Positions 34,561 to 43,240 of a stretch of DNA of 64,000 nt are shown one piece after another. Numbering within the stretch: position 1 is the stretch's first letter; each line of letters begins with the position of its first letter. Source of the DNA: Peribacillus glennii (lineage in GTDB: Bacteria; Bacillota; Bacilli; Bacillales; DSM-1321); NCBI RefSeq assembly GCF_003429105.1, contig NZ_QVTD01000017.1, positions 1 to 64,000 on the forward strand. Reading direction: 5' to 3'. The position numbers were made by a program, and so were the translations under genes. The notes under the pieces were generated by a model, which saw only the letters and a program-made list of their open reading frames with translations, was not told the DNA's origin and ran no database searches.

Positions 34561-35886
34561 ATGTTAAATCGTGTCCTAGGAAAATGGTTATTGCTTTTTA
34601 CAGGATATGCAACGGTTGTTGCTTCCGGTTTTATGATCGGCGTTGGGGGCGCTGCTGAAGTAGCCGGCCCTCTTACATTTGTATCCTATATCGTATTTGG
34701 CGGCCTTGCAACCTTCGCCACGGCATTTGTTTTTTCTGAACTTGCCACCATGTTCCCGAAGTGCGGGGGTGTCTGGGAATATACGAAACAGGCATTTGGA
34801 AATGACCATCCATTTTCGTTCATGGTAGGCTGGATTTATTGGTTTGCCCTTTTATTTGGCTTGAACGTCGAGCTTGTGTCAGTGGGCATATATCTTCATG
34901 AATTGGTTCCGGCGATACCGCAATGGCTTGGTGCACTGGCGACAGCGCTGGTTTTTATTATTTTTAACATGGTAGGCGTTAAATTATCTACCATAGTAGA
35001 GGCCGGTTTTGGCATTATTTTAATTGTATCTTCTGCACTTTTTATCATGTTGGGACTGGGACATCTCGATATAGGACTTTATAAAGACTTTGCCCCGCAT
35101 GGAACGGTTATGCCGATCCTGCAGACCTTGCCGTTTGTAGTCATTGCCTTTTGTGGATTTGAAGTTGTGGCCACTCTTGCTGAAGAATCCAAGAATCCTT
35201 CCAAAGATATTCCTAAAGCTTTGATTGGAGCGGCAACATTCTTGACTGTTTTATTCGGAGGGTTTGCGACTATTTTATTTGGACTATTGCCGGCGAGTGA
35301 ACTATCGACAGATGCTCCATTATTAAAAGCGGGATCGATGATTTTTGGAGGAATAGGCCTTGCATGGCTCTCCGTTCAAAGCTTTTCAGGTTCCATGAGT
35401 ACGGTTAATGGAGGAGTCATGGGCCAAACACGTGTCATGTACGCCATGGCAAGGGAGGGGTGGTTTGGAAAAGTATTTGCCAAAGTAGACGAAAAACGGG
35501 GAGTCCCTAAGGCCTCTCTCTATTTTACAGGCGGATCCATGATAGTTGTTTCTTTACTGCCAACAATAACTGAGAATGCCTGGGTTTGGGCGGGCTTCCT
35601 TGGTGTATTCGGCTATGCGCTAAGTTATATAGTAGCATGTTTTCTCGTCATGTATCTCCGTTCAAAACGCCCGGACTTAAAACGCCCGTACAAAGTACCG
35701 TTATATCCGGTCACACCCATTCTCGGCATCGTGTTATATTTGCTGGCCATTATATTCTCAGGCATACAAATTATCATTGTCGGTGGAATATGGTGTTTAG
35801 TAGGGGTGGGGTATTACTACCTCTTTGGAAGAAAATCAAGAGCAAAACATCTGGAAATAAGCCCGGAGGAGAGGGAGGCTATCTGA
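34561..35886 (+). CDS. APC-superfamily amino acid permease
   Basis: The product has 441 residues with about twelve membrane helices along its whole length. It opens with the APC signature GYATVVASGFMIGVGGAAEV in helix 1. Other typical blocks are SELATMFPKCGGVWEYTKQA and the consensus segment FCGFEVVATLAEESKNPSKD near residues 198-217. It imports amino acids or amines with a cation. AGAGGGG precedes ATG 34561. It lies 15 bases after the formamidase gene and is followed by strong palindromic hairpins. The coupling suggests uptake of an amide-containing compound for nitrogen release. Confidence 0.88.
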   Translation: MLNRVLGKWLLLFTGYATVVASGFMIGVGGAAEVAGPLTFVSYIVFGGLATFATAFVFSELATMFPKCGGVWEYTKQAFGNDHPFSFMVGWIYWFALLFGLNVELVSVGIYLHELVPAIPQWLGALATALVFIIFNMVGVKLSTIVEAGFGIILIVSSALFIMLGLGHLDIGLYKDFAPHGTVMPILQTLPFVVIAFCGFEVVATLAEESKNPSKDIPKALIGAATFLTVLFGGFATILFGLLPASELSTDAPLLKAGSMIFGGIGLAWLSVQSFSGSMSTVNGGVMGQTRVMYAMAREGWFGKVFAKVDEKRGVPKASLYFTGGSMIVVSLLPTITENAWVWAGFLGVFGYALSYIVACFLVMYLRSKRPDLKRPYKVPLYPVTPILGIVLYLLAIIFSGIQIIIVGGIWCLVGVGYYYLFGRKSRAKHLEISPEEREAI

Positions 35887-35898
35887 GTATTAAAAGGT

Positions 35899-35931
35899 GA
35901 CAGGCACCATCGGAAATCGATGGTGCCTGTC
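35899..35931. terminator. Hairpin after the permease gene
   Basis: GACAGGCACCATC pairs perfectly with GATGGTGCCTGTC across a seven-base loop. It carries the GGTGCCTGTC motif. The following T run is short. Confidence 0.7.
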
Positions 35932-35936
35932 GTTTC

Positions 35937-35977
35937 GCATTAAAGCACTGGGGGTCAGACCCCCAGTGCTTTAATGC
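35937..35977. repeat. 41-bp perfect palindrome with GGGGGTCAGACCCCC centre
   Basis: GCATTAAAGCACTGGGGGT and its exact reverse complement flank a central CAG. Related, less perfect units occur at 35981-35999, 58678-58704 and 59813-59840, all intergenic. They resemble REP-like elements found in many Bacillaceae genomes. Confidence 0.8.
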
Positions 35978-36120
35978 GCTGAGGAGTCAGACCCCTCGGC
36001 AGTTATATGGTGACTTGTATATCAGGTTCATTGTTCAGAGGCAGGGAGCCTACTAACAGTAAACGCGGAACCAAAGTGGTTCAAGAAAAATGATGCTACG
36101 TATATTCAAGTTCCTTTGTT

Positions 36121-36272
36121 AGATTAGAATTTTATTAGCTTCAGGCTGAATCCGTCAATATATAATAATTCGCCTGTTTTGGCATCGACAGAGTGCATGA
36201 CTGGTCCGCCTCCCCAGAAGTCGACGTTTGTGCAGCTTCTTAACCAATTTGCCTGAAATGTCGTAAACTATA
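36121..36272 (-). pseudogene. Decayed copy of the 3' end of the 13.7-kb propeller gene
   Basis: About 150 bases align with 13715-13870. Both begin AGATTAGAATTT on the plus strand and share ACTGGTCCGCC(T/G)CCCCAGAAGTC, GTGCAGCTTCTTAA and TTGCCTGAAA. The match ends after GTCGTAAAC. Small indels break the frame and the rest of the gene is absent. Confidence 0.75.
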
Positions 36273-36395
36273 ACGCAAGTTCAACGAGGAGAAACCTTCC
36301 TTTTTTATGGTAATCTTTACTATGTCATACTTTTCTAAATATTCATTTTATGGGATAATGGTAAGTAGATAACTAAGTAATGGGGGCTGCACAAC

Positions 36396-36800
36396 ATGAA
36401 TCTATTCATTATAAATACCAATCAAAAAACAGATAAAAGATATGAACAGGAAATGATTCAGGAGCAAAAATGTGCAGCTTATCGATCTACCAAAACTCAT
36501 ATAGAATCCATCTTGCCAGAGGATAAGGTCCTTCTATACTGCAATGGAAAAGGAATTGTGGCTAGAGGGGTGGCGGATGGCCGTGTTAAAAAGAAAGCGG
36601 ATAATGGAGAAAACGATGCCGAATATTTTATGAATTTAGAGGAGTTTTATGAATATATTAAAGCGGTTCCATACAGTAAAATCCGGACTATCCTCGAACA
36701 AGCAAATCCGTCCTTTGCGAGACCATTTGGTACCACCTCTTTAAAGTTTGGCCATCCTGCTTCAGAAATCATCTGGGAAGAAGTTTGCAAGTATGTTTAA
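36396..36800 (+). CDS. Hypothetical protein, possible EVE/PUA-like fold
   Basis: The product has 134 residues, is cytoplasmic, and has no signal or membrane segment. It contains ILPEDKVLLYCNGKGIVARG, then ADGRVKKKA, then YIKAVPYSKIRTILEQANPS and a final EIIWEEVCKYV. The order (strand with 'VLLYxNGxGIVAxG', loop, helix-proline-strand) recalls EVE/PUA-like nucleic-acid-binding folds, but the similarity is weak and inferred. GGGGG lies upstream of the ATG. The next gene follows after 59 bases on the same strand and may be co-transcribed. Confidence 0.6.
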   Translation: MNLFIINTNQKTDKRYEQEMIQEQKCAAYRSTKTHIESILPEDKVLLYCNGKGIVARGVADGRVKKKADNGENDAEYFMNLEEFYEYIKAVPYSKIRTILEQANPSFARPFGTTSLKFGHPASEIIWEEVCKYV

Positions 36801-36859
36801 GCCGTGTGCCAATTCACTTATAAATCGTCAATATTTGTGTTGAAAAGGGGAGAATGCAA

Positions 36860-37222
36860 ATGGAAGAAGTGTTGGTTAGGTATATGAGTTTTCCGGATAT
36901 TGAGGACGGTGTGACCAGTTTTTATCACTTTGCTACTGATAAACGCTGTGCAGAGCCAAGTAAGCGCTACACCAGCAGTACTTGTCATACCCTTGGCGAT
37001 GAATTAGACGAGCTGGCACTTAAGGTTGGTTTTAAGAAGAGAGAGGCATTTGCCAAGGAACGTAAAAAGAGAAGCTGGAAGAATTCATATGCAAAGGAAT
37101 TGTCTGCAATTGTGGGGAGTGTATTGGAAACACAGGGGATTGTATGGCATGTCGATGGAAAGGACATTCTATTCCGGTGTCCTAAAGACGAGTTCATTTC
37201 GTGGCCAAAAAATAAAAAGTAA
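36860..37222 (+). CDS. Hypothetical cytoplasmic protein
   Basis: The 120-residue product starts at ATG 36860, eight bases after GGGGAG; an in-frame ATG at 36854 is too close to that site. It begins MEEVLVRYMSFPDIEDGVTS. A helical, Lys/Arg-rich middle (VGFKKREAFAKERKKRSWKN) is followed by a short strand region ending DILFRCPKDEFISWPKNKK. No domain is recognised. It follows the 134-residue gene closely and precedes coding debris. Confidence 0.55.
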   Translation: MEEVLVRYMSFPDIEDGVTSFYHFATDKRCAEPSKRYTSSTCHTLGDELDELALKVGFKKREAFAKERKKRSWKNSYAKELSAIVGSVLETQGIVWHVDGKDILFRCPKDEFISWPKNKK

Positions 37223-37224
37223 GG

Positions 37225-37446
37225 CAATATAATGTAGCTGTAATTCTATCACATTTTAGTGCAGGATCTGGCGCAGAGCTGGCACCCTTTCTATTAGAGG
37301 ATAGCCAAAAGTTTGGATATCGCATTTTAACAACCCAAGGCGGTCATCTAACATATGGCTATCCGGCTATAACTGCAACCAGACCAGGCACCGGGATATG
37401 GCATTTTGAACCGGATGCATATGATACCGGATGGCGATTCGGATAG
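37225..37446 (+). pseudogene. Headless C-terminal coding fragment
   Basis: An open frame without a start reads QYNVAVILSHFSAGSGAELA, then PFLLEDSQKFGYRILTTQGG, HLTYGYPAITATRPGTGIW and HFEPDAYDTGWRFG, then TAG at 37444-37446. The composition and the PAITATRPGTGIWHFEP turn-strand pattern look like genuine protein. I do not recognise the family. It begins just behind the stop of the preceding gene, so it is probably the remains of a truncated gene. Confidence 0.5.
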
Positions 37447-37480
37447 CTGTTACGAAATGATTAGTAAACTACCAATAGTA

Positions 37481-37516
37481 AAGGGAGGGATACTTCGTAT
37501 GGGTATTCCTTTTTTC
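37481..37516 (+). terminator. Terminator after the coding debris at 37.4 kb
   Basis: AAGG...GATAC pairs with GTAT(T)CCTT and is followed by six T. It fits the end of the lost gene at 37225-37446. Confidence 0.6.
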
Positions 37517-37542
37517 ATTTCAATATAGCAGGACTATTTTTC

Positions 37543-37562
37543 TTAATCAAACGTTTGATTAA
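37543..37562. promoter_or_regulatory. 20-bp perfect palindrome TTAATCAAAC/GTTTGATTAA
   Basis: A perfect dyad with an AT-rich flank and no T run, in the upstream region of the triple-domain surface protein gene. Related sites: 47554-47569 (16-bp core AATCAAACGTTTGATT), 59847-59870 (GTTTAATCAA-TCGT-TTGATTAAAC) and a half-conserved one at 39577-39596. The form resembles a TetR-type operator; no such regulator gene is in the window. Confidence 0.5.
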
Positions 37563-37752
37563 AGAAGTAGTTTTTTTTTTTCTATTAATTACTATCCTTA
37601 GTTTGGTTTCTTTATTTCCTTAGTCAGCAGAGGATAATCTTTTTTATATTTTGTGGAATATTAAGTTAATCGTTCCAAGAAAAAACAATTTATAGTAAAA
37701 TAATCCTATTAACAATCTGTTAATAGGTATTCCCAAAAAGAAGAGAAATGTT

Positions 37753-39474
37753 ATGGGAGTTACGGTGAAAAGTCATCATTTAAAAAGGGGTGTAAAAAAG
37801 TTGAACATAAGGAAATTGGTTTTGGCGGCCGTTTTAATCATGGCCGTATCAATGGCATGGATGGTGCAAACACCAGTCCATGCGAATGCAAGTGAGCTGT
37901 ATTTAACCAAAAGTTTATTGACTCAAGGTGAAGATGTGTATTTTGACCACTGGAGCAGCTCAAGTTTTGAGGATATATCAGGCGAAGTCTTTACAAAGGG
38001 TATAGGCTTTAGCCCGTATTATGGTTCTACATATAATATGCGTGCAACATTCAATATCCAAGACTATAACTATACTACTTTAGAGACTAGGGCAGGACTT
38101 CAGAACGGCTATAACACCGGCGATCGGGGTAAAACGGAATTATTGATTTACGCAGATGATAAAAAGATTTATGGAAAAACCTTTGCCAATACCACACCGC
38201 CCCAAGACCTCAAGCTGCCAATCCCAACCGGTACAAAAAATATCACTTTTTATACCGTCATGACCAAAGGGCCACAAGGAGGTCATAGGGCACTGTTCGG
38301 AAATGCAAGGTTAACGAATGCTCTTCCCGCATCTGCCAAGCAGGACATGTTAGCGCTGGACAATATCGGTTCTTCTTCGGCAGAAGATTCTTATTACAGG
38401 GACTGGAACAGCATCCCGTTTGAAATGGCAGATGGCCATCTGGCTGGAAGGGGATATGGATTAAAACCATATTATTCCTCCACAAATAAAATATTTACTC
38501 AGTTTAAAATTACCGATTATGACTATTCCACTCTTGAAACAAGAGTCTCCCTGGACAAGAAGTGGACGACAGGAGATAAAGGGAAAACAGAAGTAAGCAT
38601 TTATGCAGACAATGTGAAGCTTTACAGTAAAACTTTCACAAATAAAACGGCTGCACAAAATGTAAAGCTACGATTGCCTAAGAAGACGGATTACCTAACG
38701 ATTTATGCTCTGCAACACAAAGGTGCACAAGGGAATCATGCTGTAATTATTGAGAATCCTGTTCTCACAAAAAGCCTAGATCCTGTGTCGGAGGATGATA
38801 CGATCGCTCTTGATAATCTCGGAATGTCTGAAAACGATAATGGTTATATAGGAAAATGGGGTTCAGAGGCATTTCAAATGGCTGAAGGAAACTTAGTTGC
38901 CCGGGGATTTGGGCTTAAACCTTACTATAGCAGCGATTATGAAACATTTGCAAAAGTTTATGTTGCGGATTATGCCTACCCGACTTTGGAAACTAAAATC
39001 TCGCTCGATAATAAATGGCGCACAGGGGACAGGGGCAAAACAACGTTATTTATCTATGCTGATAATAAAGTGATTTACAAGAAAACATTTGATAATAAAT
39101 CAAAGTCGAGTAGAGTAATTGCTTCCATCCCATCCAGGACAAAGTATATTACTTTCAAAGCCAGCCATTCAAAGGGCGGTGCAGGACATGGAGTGATCTT
39201 AGAACATCCGTTATTGACTTACCGACCGCACCCGCCATCTGTAAACCCGGTGAACAACAAAACAACGAAGATAACCGGTAAAGCTAAGGCGAACTCTACC
39301 GTGACACTTAAAATTGGAAGTAAAACCATTAAGACTGCAAAAACTACAAGTAAAGGCGCCTTCTCAATGAGCATCTCTGCCCAAAAAGCAGGGACAACAT
39401 TAGCATTGAATGTAAAGGACTCCAAAGGGCGCGTCAGTGCAACAAAATATATAAAGGTCACACAAAAAAAGTAA
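37753..39474 (+). CDS. Secreted protein with three NPCBM-like domains and a C-terminal Ig domain
   Basis: The product has up to 573 residues. A signal peptide (KLVLAAVLIMAVSMAWMVQT, cleavage near ANA-SE) precedes three tandem domains of about 145 residues. Each carries a 'xGFxLKPYYSS' strand, a YxTLETxxxLxxxxxTGDxGKTxxxIYAD core and a xxIYxKTFxN segment, as in NPCBM-type carbohydrate-binding modules (DKGKTEVSIYADNVKLYSKT). The last ~75 residues are a Big_6-like Ig domain (KITGKAKANSTVTLKIGSKT). No catalytic domain is present. The start is uncertain: ATG 37753 gives a long leader, while TTG 37801 sits at the basic region of the signal peptide behind AAAAGGGG. Polysaccharide binding at the cell surface is inferred. 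Confidence 0.75.
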   Translation: MGVTVKSHHLKRGVKKLNIRKLVLAAVLIMAVSMAWMVQTPVHANASELYLTKSLLTQGEDVYFDHWSSSSFEDISGEVFTKGIGFSPYYGSTYNMRATFNIQDYNYTTLETRAGLQNGYNTGDRGKTELLIYADDKKIYGKTFANTTPPQDLKLPIPTGTKNITFYTVMTKGPQGGHRALFGNARLTNALPASAKQDMLALDNIGSSSAEDSYYRDWNSIPFEMADGHLAGRGYGLKPYYSSTNKIFTQFKITDYDYSTLETRVSLDKKWTTGDKGKTEVSIYADNVKLYSKTFTNKTAAQNVKLRLPKKTDYLTIYALQHKGAQGNHAVIIENPVLTKSLDPVSEDDTIALDNLGMSENDNGYIGKWGSEAFQMAEGNLVARGFGLKPYYSSDYETFAKVYVADYAYPTLETKISLDNKWRTGDRGKTTLFIYADNKVIYKKTFDNKSKSSRVIASIPSRTKYITFKASHSKGGAGHGVILEHPLLTYRPHPPSVNPVNNKTTKITGKAKANSTVTLKIGSKTIKTAKTTSKGAFSMSISAQKAGTTLALNVKDSKGRVSATKYIKVTQKK

Positions 39475-39510
39475 GGCCCTGATTCACTTGCAGCATCAGT
39501 AATCAATACA

Positions 39511-39562
39511 AAAAAAGCCTGCAGACCACGTCTCTTATTTGGATTGGTCTGCAGGCTTTTTT
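39511..39562. terminator. Strong bidirectional terminator
   Basis: AAAAAAGCCTGCAGACC pairs perfectly with GGTCTGCAGGCTTTTTT around an 18-base loop. Confidence 0.9.
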
Positions 39563-39642
39563 CATGCAGGATAAAATTAAACAAGCGTTTGATTAAATTC
39601 TGGAAGAATGCCGGTGGCCAAATCCCAATCGGAATGCACGAA

Positions 39643-39679
39643 AAAAACGGACAGTAATCTTGCATCACTGTCCGTTTTT
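39643..39679 (-). terminator. Terminator of the zinc-ribbon operon
   Basis: AAAAACGGACAGT pairs perfectly with ACTGTCCGTTTTT. It lies just past the stop of the last gene of the minus-strand operon. Confidence 0.85.
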
Positions 39680-39694
39680 CGTAGTTTTGACCCA

Positions 39695-41125
39695 TTAGTC
39701 ATAACTGGGGATTTCTTTTGTTTCAAGAAGCTTATAGACCTTTAAGCCATCCGGGTGAAGGGACACATAGAATTTGGAACGGAAATTTTTATATTTTGTT
39801 GTTCCATCCCCATAATATATCGTATAGCTTTCCTCAGTTGTAACATGGTACCCGCCTGCCGTTTTTTCGTAGGAGATGAGGTTCATCCCCTCGTAATCCT
39901 CGGTTATCCCCCGTTTGTCGAGGTTACCTATATATTTACGTGCTTCAGTATAGGCTGGTCCGGCCGGGTCGATGGTGATTTCTGCTAATGAGAAGTCACG
40001 TGCATTGATAGCTTCGACCTGTGTTTGGAAATGGCCGTCCATGAACCTTGCTATATCGTCTTCCCCAATGTCCTTTTCGTATTCGGCAAGGTCTGCTTCT
40101 ACTGGTGCCGTATCCTCTATAGCTTGTTCCTCAAATAACAGCTCCACTTCTGAATCATCAGTTACTGCAAATTCCTCTGTCTTTTCTGTTTTGCCATTCA
40201 CTTTCCTTTGTGCGTGGAGTTTAATGGAACCGTCAGTGGCGATCGGTCCGAAGCTGTTTATTTTATCAATCCGTAGGTTGGTGCTTTTTCCGTTTAAATA
40301 AAGGACTGCATCCTCATCGTTAGAATAGACAGTGACCGAGGCACCTTCAAGCTCGTAAGAAACACTAAGTTCATTTTCCGCAGCATCTGAAATATCAAGT
40401 GTTTCGGTTGACGTGAGTTCGCTATACTTTCCTTTGTAAATGGCTTTCACTTTATGGCTGCCAGGAAATATATAACCGACCATTTCAGGTGTCTCGGCCT
40501 CTTTTATGGTTTTCGTCTTCTTTCCGTCAAGCCAGATTTCCGTGTCTGCCAGGTTGGACGAGGCCGTCAGTTCTATGGGAAAGAATTCCAGAACATACTG
40601 ATCATAAACGAACCACTTCTTGTTGCTGCTTTTCTTTAGTTTGACAAGCTTATTGTTGTAAGCATCTGTGATTGGTTTTAATGGAGCATATCCATCCACA
40701 CTATAGGCCTGTTTTTCCAATTCCTTGCTGATTTGTGTAAAATCATTTTCTTTTACTAGATAGTCTATTAAAGAGGCTGCTTCGTCATCCGTGATAGCAA
40801 GCTCATCCTGTCCACTGTTAATGATACCGGATAGCTTCTGAGCATCTTTCGCTTGTACGGCCTTCTTGAATTCATCTACTGTATGAATTGGCTTAGTTTC
40901 GGAAGAAAGATAAAAATGGGTACCCACTAATGCAGCCACGACAAGGGCTCCCGAAACTATTCCTGTCTTTGCCTTCATGGAAAGGGGCTGCTTAACCCGG
41001 TTCGAGGAAACTCGAGTGGGTGCCGGGACAGGCGAAATCTCTTCAATTGCCTGTAGGGTACCGCAATGTGTACAGAACGTTTGGTTGTCTGTCAGCTGCT
41101 TTCCGCAATTTTTACAGAATCTCAT
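39695..41125 (-). CDS. TcaA-like zinc-ribbon membrane protein
   Basis: The product has 476 residues. An N-terminal zinc ribbon (Cys at 4, 7, 18 and 21, in MRFCKNCGKQL...FCTHCG) is followed by one membrane helix at about 54-72 (GIVSGALVVAALVGTHFYL). A long extracellular part (about 75-476) then shows the TcaA pattern: a helical domain with 'FKKAVQAKDAQKL', two PEGA-like repeats with 'xYSNxExAxLYLNGKST', and a C-terminal NTF2-like domain. TcaA in Staphylococcus affects glycopeptide resistance and wall stress; YvbJ is the Bacillus relative. It is the last gene of a three-gene operon with two other zinc-ribbon proteins. A similar gene is transcribed in the opposite direction at 43.7 kb. A decayed copy of its 3' end lies at 53884. 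Confidence 0.8.
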   Translation of the reverse strand: MRFCKNCGKQLTDNQTFCTHCGTLQAIEEISPVPAPTRVSSNRVKQPLSMKAKTGIVSGALVVAALVGTHFYLSSETKPIHTVDEFKKAVQAKDAQKLSGIINSGQDELAITDDEAASLIDYLVKENDFTQISKELEKQAYSVDGYAPLKPITDAYNNKLVKLKKSSNKKWFVYDQYVLEFFPIELTASSNLADTEIWLDGKKTKTIKEAETPEMVGYIFPGSHKVKAIYKGKYSELTSTETLDISDAAENELSVSYELEGASVTVYSNDEDAVLYLNGKSTNLRIDKINSFGPIATDGSIKLHAQRKVNGKTEKTEEFAVTDDSEVELLFEEQAIEDTAPVEADLAEYEKDIGEDDIARFMDGHFQTQVEAINARDFSLAEITIDPAGPAYTEARKYIGNLDKRGITEDYEGMNLISYEKTAGGYHVTTEESYTIYYGDGTTKYKNFRSKFYVSLHPDGLKVYKLLETKEIPSYD

Positions 41126-41140
41126 GTGCTATCTCCTTTG

Positions 41141-42736
41141 TCAGCTTCTCCATTTCCGGATAAAAGTTCCCGCATAGGCACATAGAAAAGCAAAAATAAA
41201 TGCTTTTAGAAATGCTGCAAAACTGCCGAAGCCAATCATCATTTCAATCACACCAGGACCCCCATGCTCTGGCGCTTCTCCTATAAATTGGATTTTCGCG
41301 AAATATGTGAATAGGGCAAATAGAATCGAATAAACAAGGCTATAGACAGCCAGTGACTTAATGCTGGCCATTCCATTTTTGGAAAGGCTGTAGCCGGACC
41401 ACACAAACAGCCCGACAAGAACCAAAGCTGCGAATTTGATATATAGTCCAATATCAGTCATAGCCAATGCAAGCTGGATTTCTGAACCCAGTTCGTCCCC
41501 GCTGGTTTGAAGTCCTGAAAGCATGGAATAAGACATCGTGGAGACGTCCATACCCTCGGTGGTGCTGGCCGTAAAGGACCCGAAGCTGGCCAGGTTCCAA
41601 ATCAATGCACCTAGCTGCGTGCCGATCGCAAGAATAAAACTGAACGATTTGTCCATTAGGTTCGTTAAGTACTCCGCGTCACTGAACTCACCGGCAAATA
41701 AAGCGATCTTTTTGAACGTATTCTGGACGATGAATATCATAACTACTGAAAAAATGATAAACCCTCGGAAGAATGTAGAGATCCCCTGGTGAAGAGCGTC
41801 CCCAAATGGGAACATATCCCTTAAATGTCCTGTAACCCGTCTATAATTCAATGAAAATAGCATTCCCAGCATGCTGAATAAGAATGCGATCATGGTCCCT
41901 TTTAGAAATGCGCCAAAAAATGAATAGGAAGTGGATACATCTAATAGGAACTTAGGAGTCGCATTTTTCACATCGTAAGAGAAACCGCTGAATAATGAAA
42001 GAATGGCTAGCAGGATACCATATAAAATAGCGGTGGAAGCTGCCCCATATAAAAGGGAATAAGGGTTTTCATCCCCTGTCATATTTCGATGGACGATCCC
42101 GGAAACAAAGAGTGCTATGGCTGGGATCAGCAGGATGAATACGAGGCCGAATGAAAGCTTAATAGAAATATTGTACTTTTCATCAAACGAATCCATATTC
42201 GCATCAAGCTCGGCCGAAACCAAGTGGGACATCATCATCATGTCGGTTAAACCAATTATAGCCCCCGGTTCAGGCAAATCCATGCCGGTTTGTTCTCTCA
42301 GGCTTTCAATTAAATAAGTTATATTCACGTCAGTGTCTTGGCTGAAAGCTGTTTTAACAGCCTGAGTGTTCATTTGTAATAACCCGAAGCTCAAAATCAG
42401 TACGAGCACAAGTCCGATAATGGATGAAATAATAGCGGGTTTAAGTATGGTTATATTTATTTTTGGAATTGAAAATGATTTTATTGCCGTGCCCGTAGAC
42501 GCTGGTTTTAAACCATCCTTTACGAAGGCTGTTTTCTGATAGCTATGTAAAGTAGAACCGCAGGCTAGGCAGTAATTATCCTTTGCCGAGACGGAGCTTC
42601 CACAACCGGAACAGAATGTCGCCGCAGGTGAGGCATGTATTGAGAATTTGCCCTTGTCAGGTTTCAGTATCGTGCCATCATTAAGGCAGTAATTGTTTGT
42701 TGCCGGGTTTTCTGTTCCACAGGTACTGCAGTACAT
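41141..42736 (-). CDS. Polytopic membrane protein with two N-terminal zinc ribbons
   Basis: The product has 531 residues. Two ribbons open the protein: MYCSTCGTENPATNNYCLNDG at 1-21 (the second half has one Cys replaced, CLND) and FCSGCGSSVSAKDNYCLACG at about 41-60. About eight hydrophobic helices follow (for example IISSIIGLVLVLILSFGLL near 107 and ISIKLSFGLVFILLIPAIAL near 190). The ribbons should face the cytoplasm. No transport or enzyme motif is recognised. It lies 15 bases from each neighbour in the operon, so the three products likely work together in an envelope-related complex. Confidence 0.75.
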   Translation of the reverse strand: MYCSTCGTENPATNNYCLNDGTILKPDKGKFSIHASPAATFCSGCGSSVSAKDNYCLACGSTLHSYQKTAFVKDGLKPASTGTAIKSFSIPKINITILKPAIISSIIGLVLVLILSFGLLQMNTQAVKTAFSQDTDVNITYLIESLREQTGMDLPEPGAIIGLTDMMMMSHLVSAELDANMDSFDEKYNISIKLSFGLVFILLIPAIALFVSGIVHRNMTGDENPYSLLYGAASTAILYGILLAILSLFSGFSYDVKNATPKFLLDVSTSYSFFGAFLKGTMIAFLFSMLGMLFSLNYRRVTGHLRDMFPFGDALHQGISTFFRGFIIFSVVMIFIVQNTFKKIALFAGEFSDAEYLTNLMDKSFSFILAIGTQLGALIWNLASFGSFTASTTEGMDVSTMSYSMLSGLQTSGDELGSEIQLALAMTDIGLYIKFAALVLVGLFVWSGYSLSKNGMASIKSLAVYSLVYSILFALFTYFAKIQFIGEAPEHGGPGVIEMMIGFGSFAAFLKAFIFAFLCAYAGTFIRKWRS

Positions 42737-42751
42737 TTATTTTCCTCCTTG

Positions 42752-43240
42752 TTATCCAACTTTGACGCCGCAGCATCCACAAAACTCAGCGTTCACAGGC
42801 ATGCCTGCATGACAAGTTCCGCATTTTCCATCGTACTCAATGGCAGCAGCTGCCTGCCTTAACACAGGGGAACCACAGCTTCCGCAAAATTTATCCTGGT
42901 CTGTCACGGATGATCCGCAGCTTGAACAACTCTGTCCATTCGCATTTTGTTGATTGATTTCTTCTAACGCTTGATTGATTTGATAAATTTGTACGTCAAG
43001 GCTTAGAATCGGCTGCGCTTGCTGAACGATTGCTTCTTCTTGAATGGAGCCCTGTCTCACCATTTTATAAGTTTCTTCGGCAAGCTTTAGTAACTGGGCT
43101 GACCTCTGTTCACTGGCATCTTGCAGCTTTCTCTTCAGCTGGCTGATTTCCTGGGCAGTCTGCAGCTTCTGTTTTCCTTGTTGAAGGCTATCCTGCAGAA
43201 TATTCAAACCGCCTCCAAGCTTTGTTTGTAAATCGCTCAT
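42752..43240 (-). CDS. Coiled-coil protein with two C-terminal zinc ribbons
   Basis: The product has 162 residues. An N-terminal amphipathic coiled coil at about 5-95 (LQQGKQKLQTAQEISQLKRK) is followed by two zinc ribbons: SCSSCGSSVTDQDKFCGSCG and KCGTCHAGMPVNAEFCGCCG. It is soluble, with no signal. ATG 43240 is placed about a dozen bases after AGGAGTG; a GTG at 43252 overlaps that site. As first gene of the operon it may be a cytoplasmic adaptor for the two membrane-bound ribbon proteins downstream. Confidence 0.75.
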   Translation of the reverse strand: MSDLQTKLGGGLNILQDSLQQGKQKLQTAQEISQLKRKLQDASEQRSAQLLKLAEETYKMVRQGSIQEEAIVQQAQPILSLDVQIYQINQALEEINQQNANGQSCSSCGSSVTDQDKFCGSCGSPVLRQAAAAIEYDGKCGTCHAGMPVNAEFCGCCGVKVG

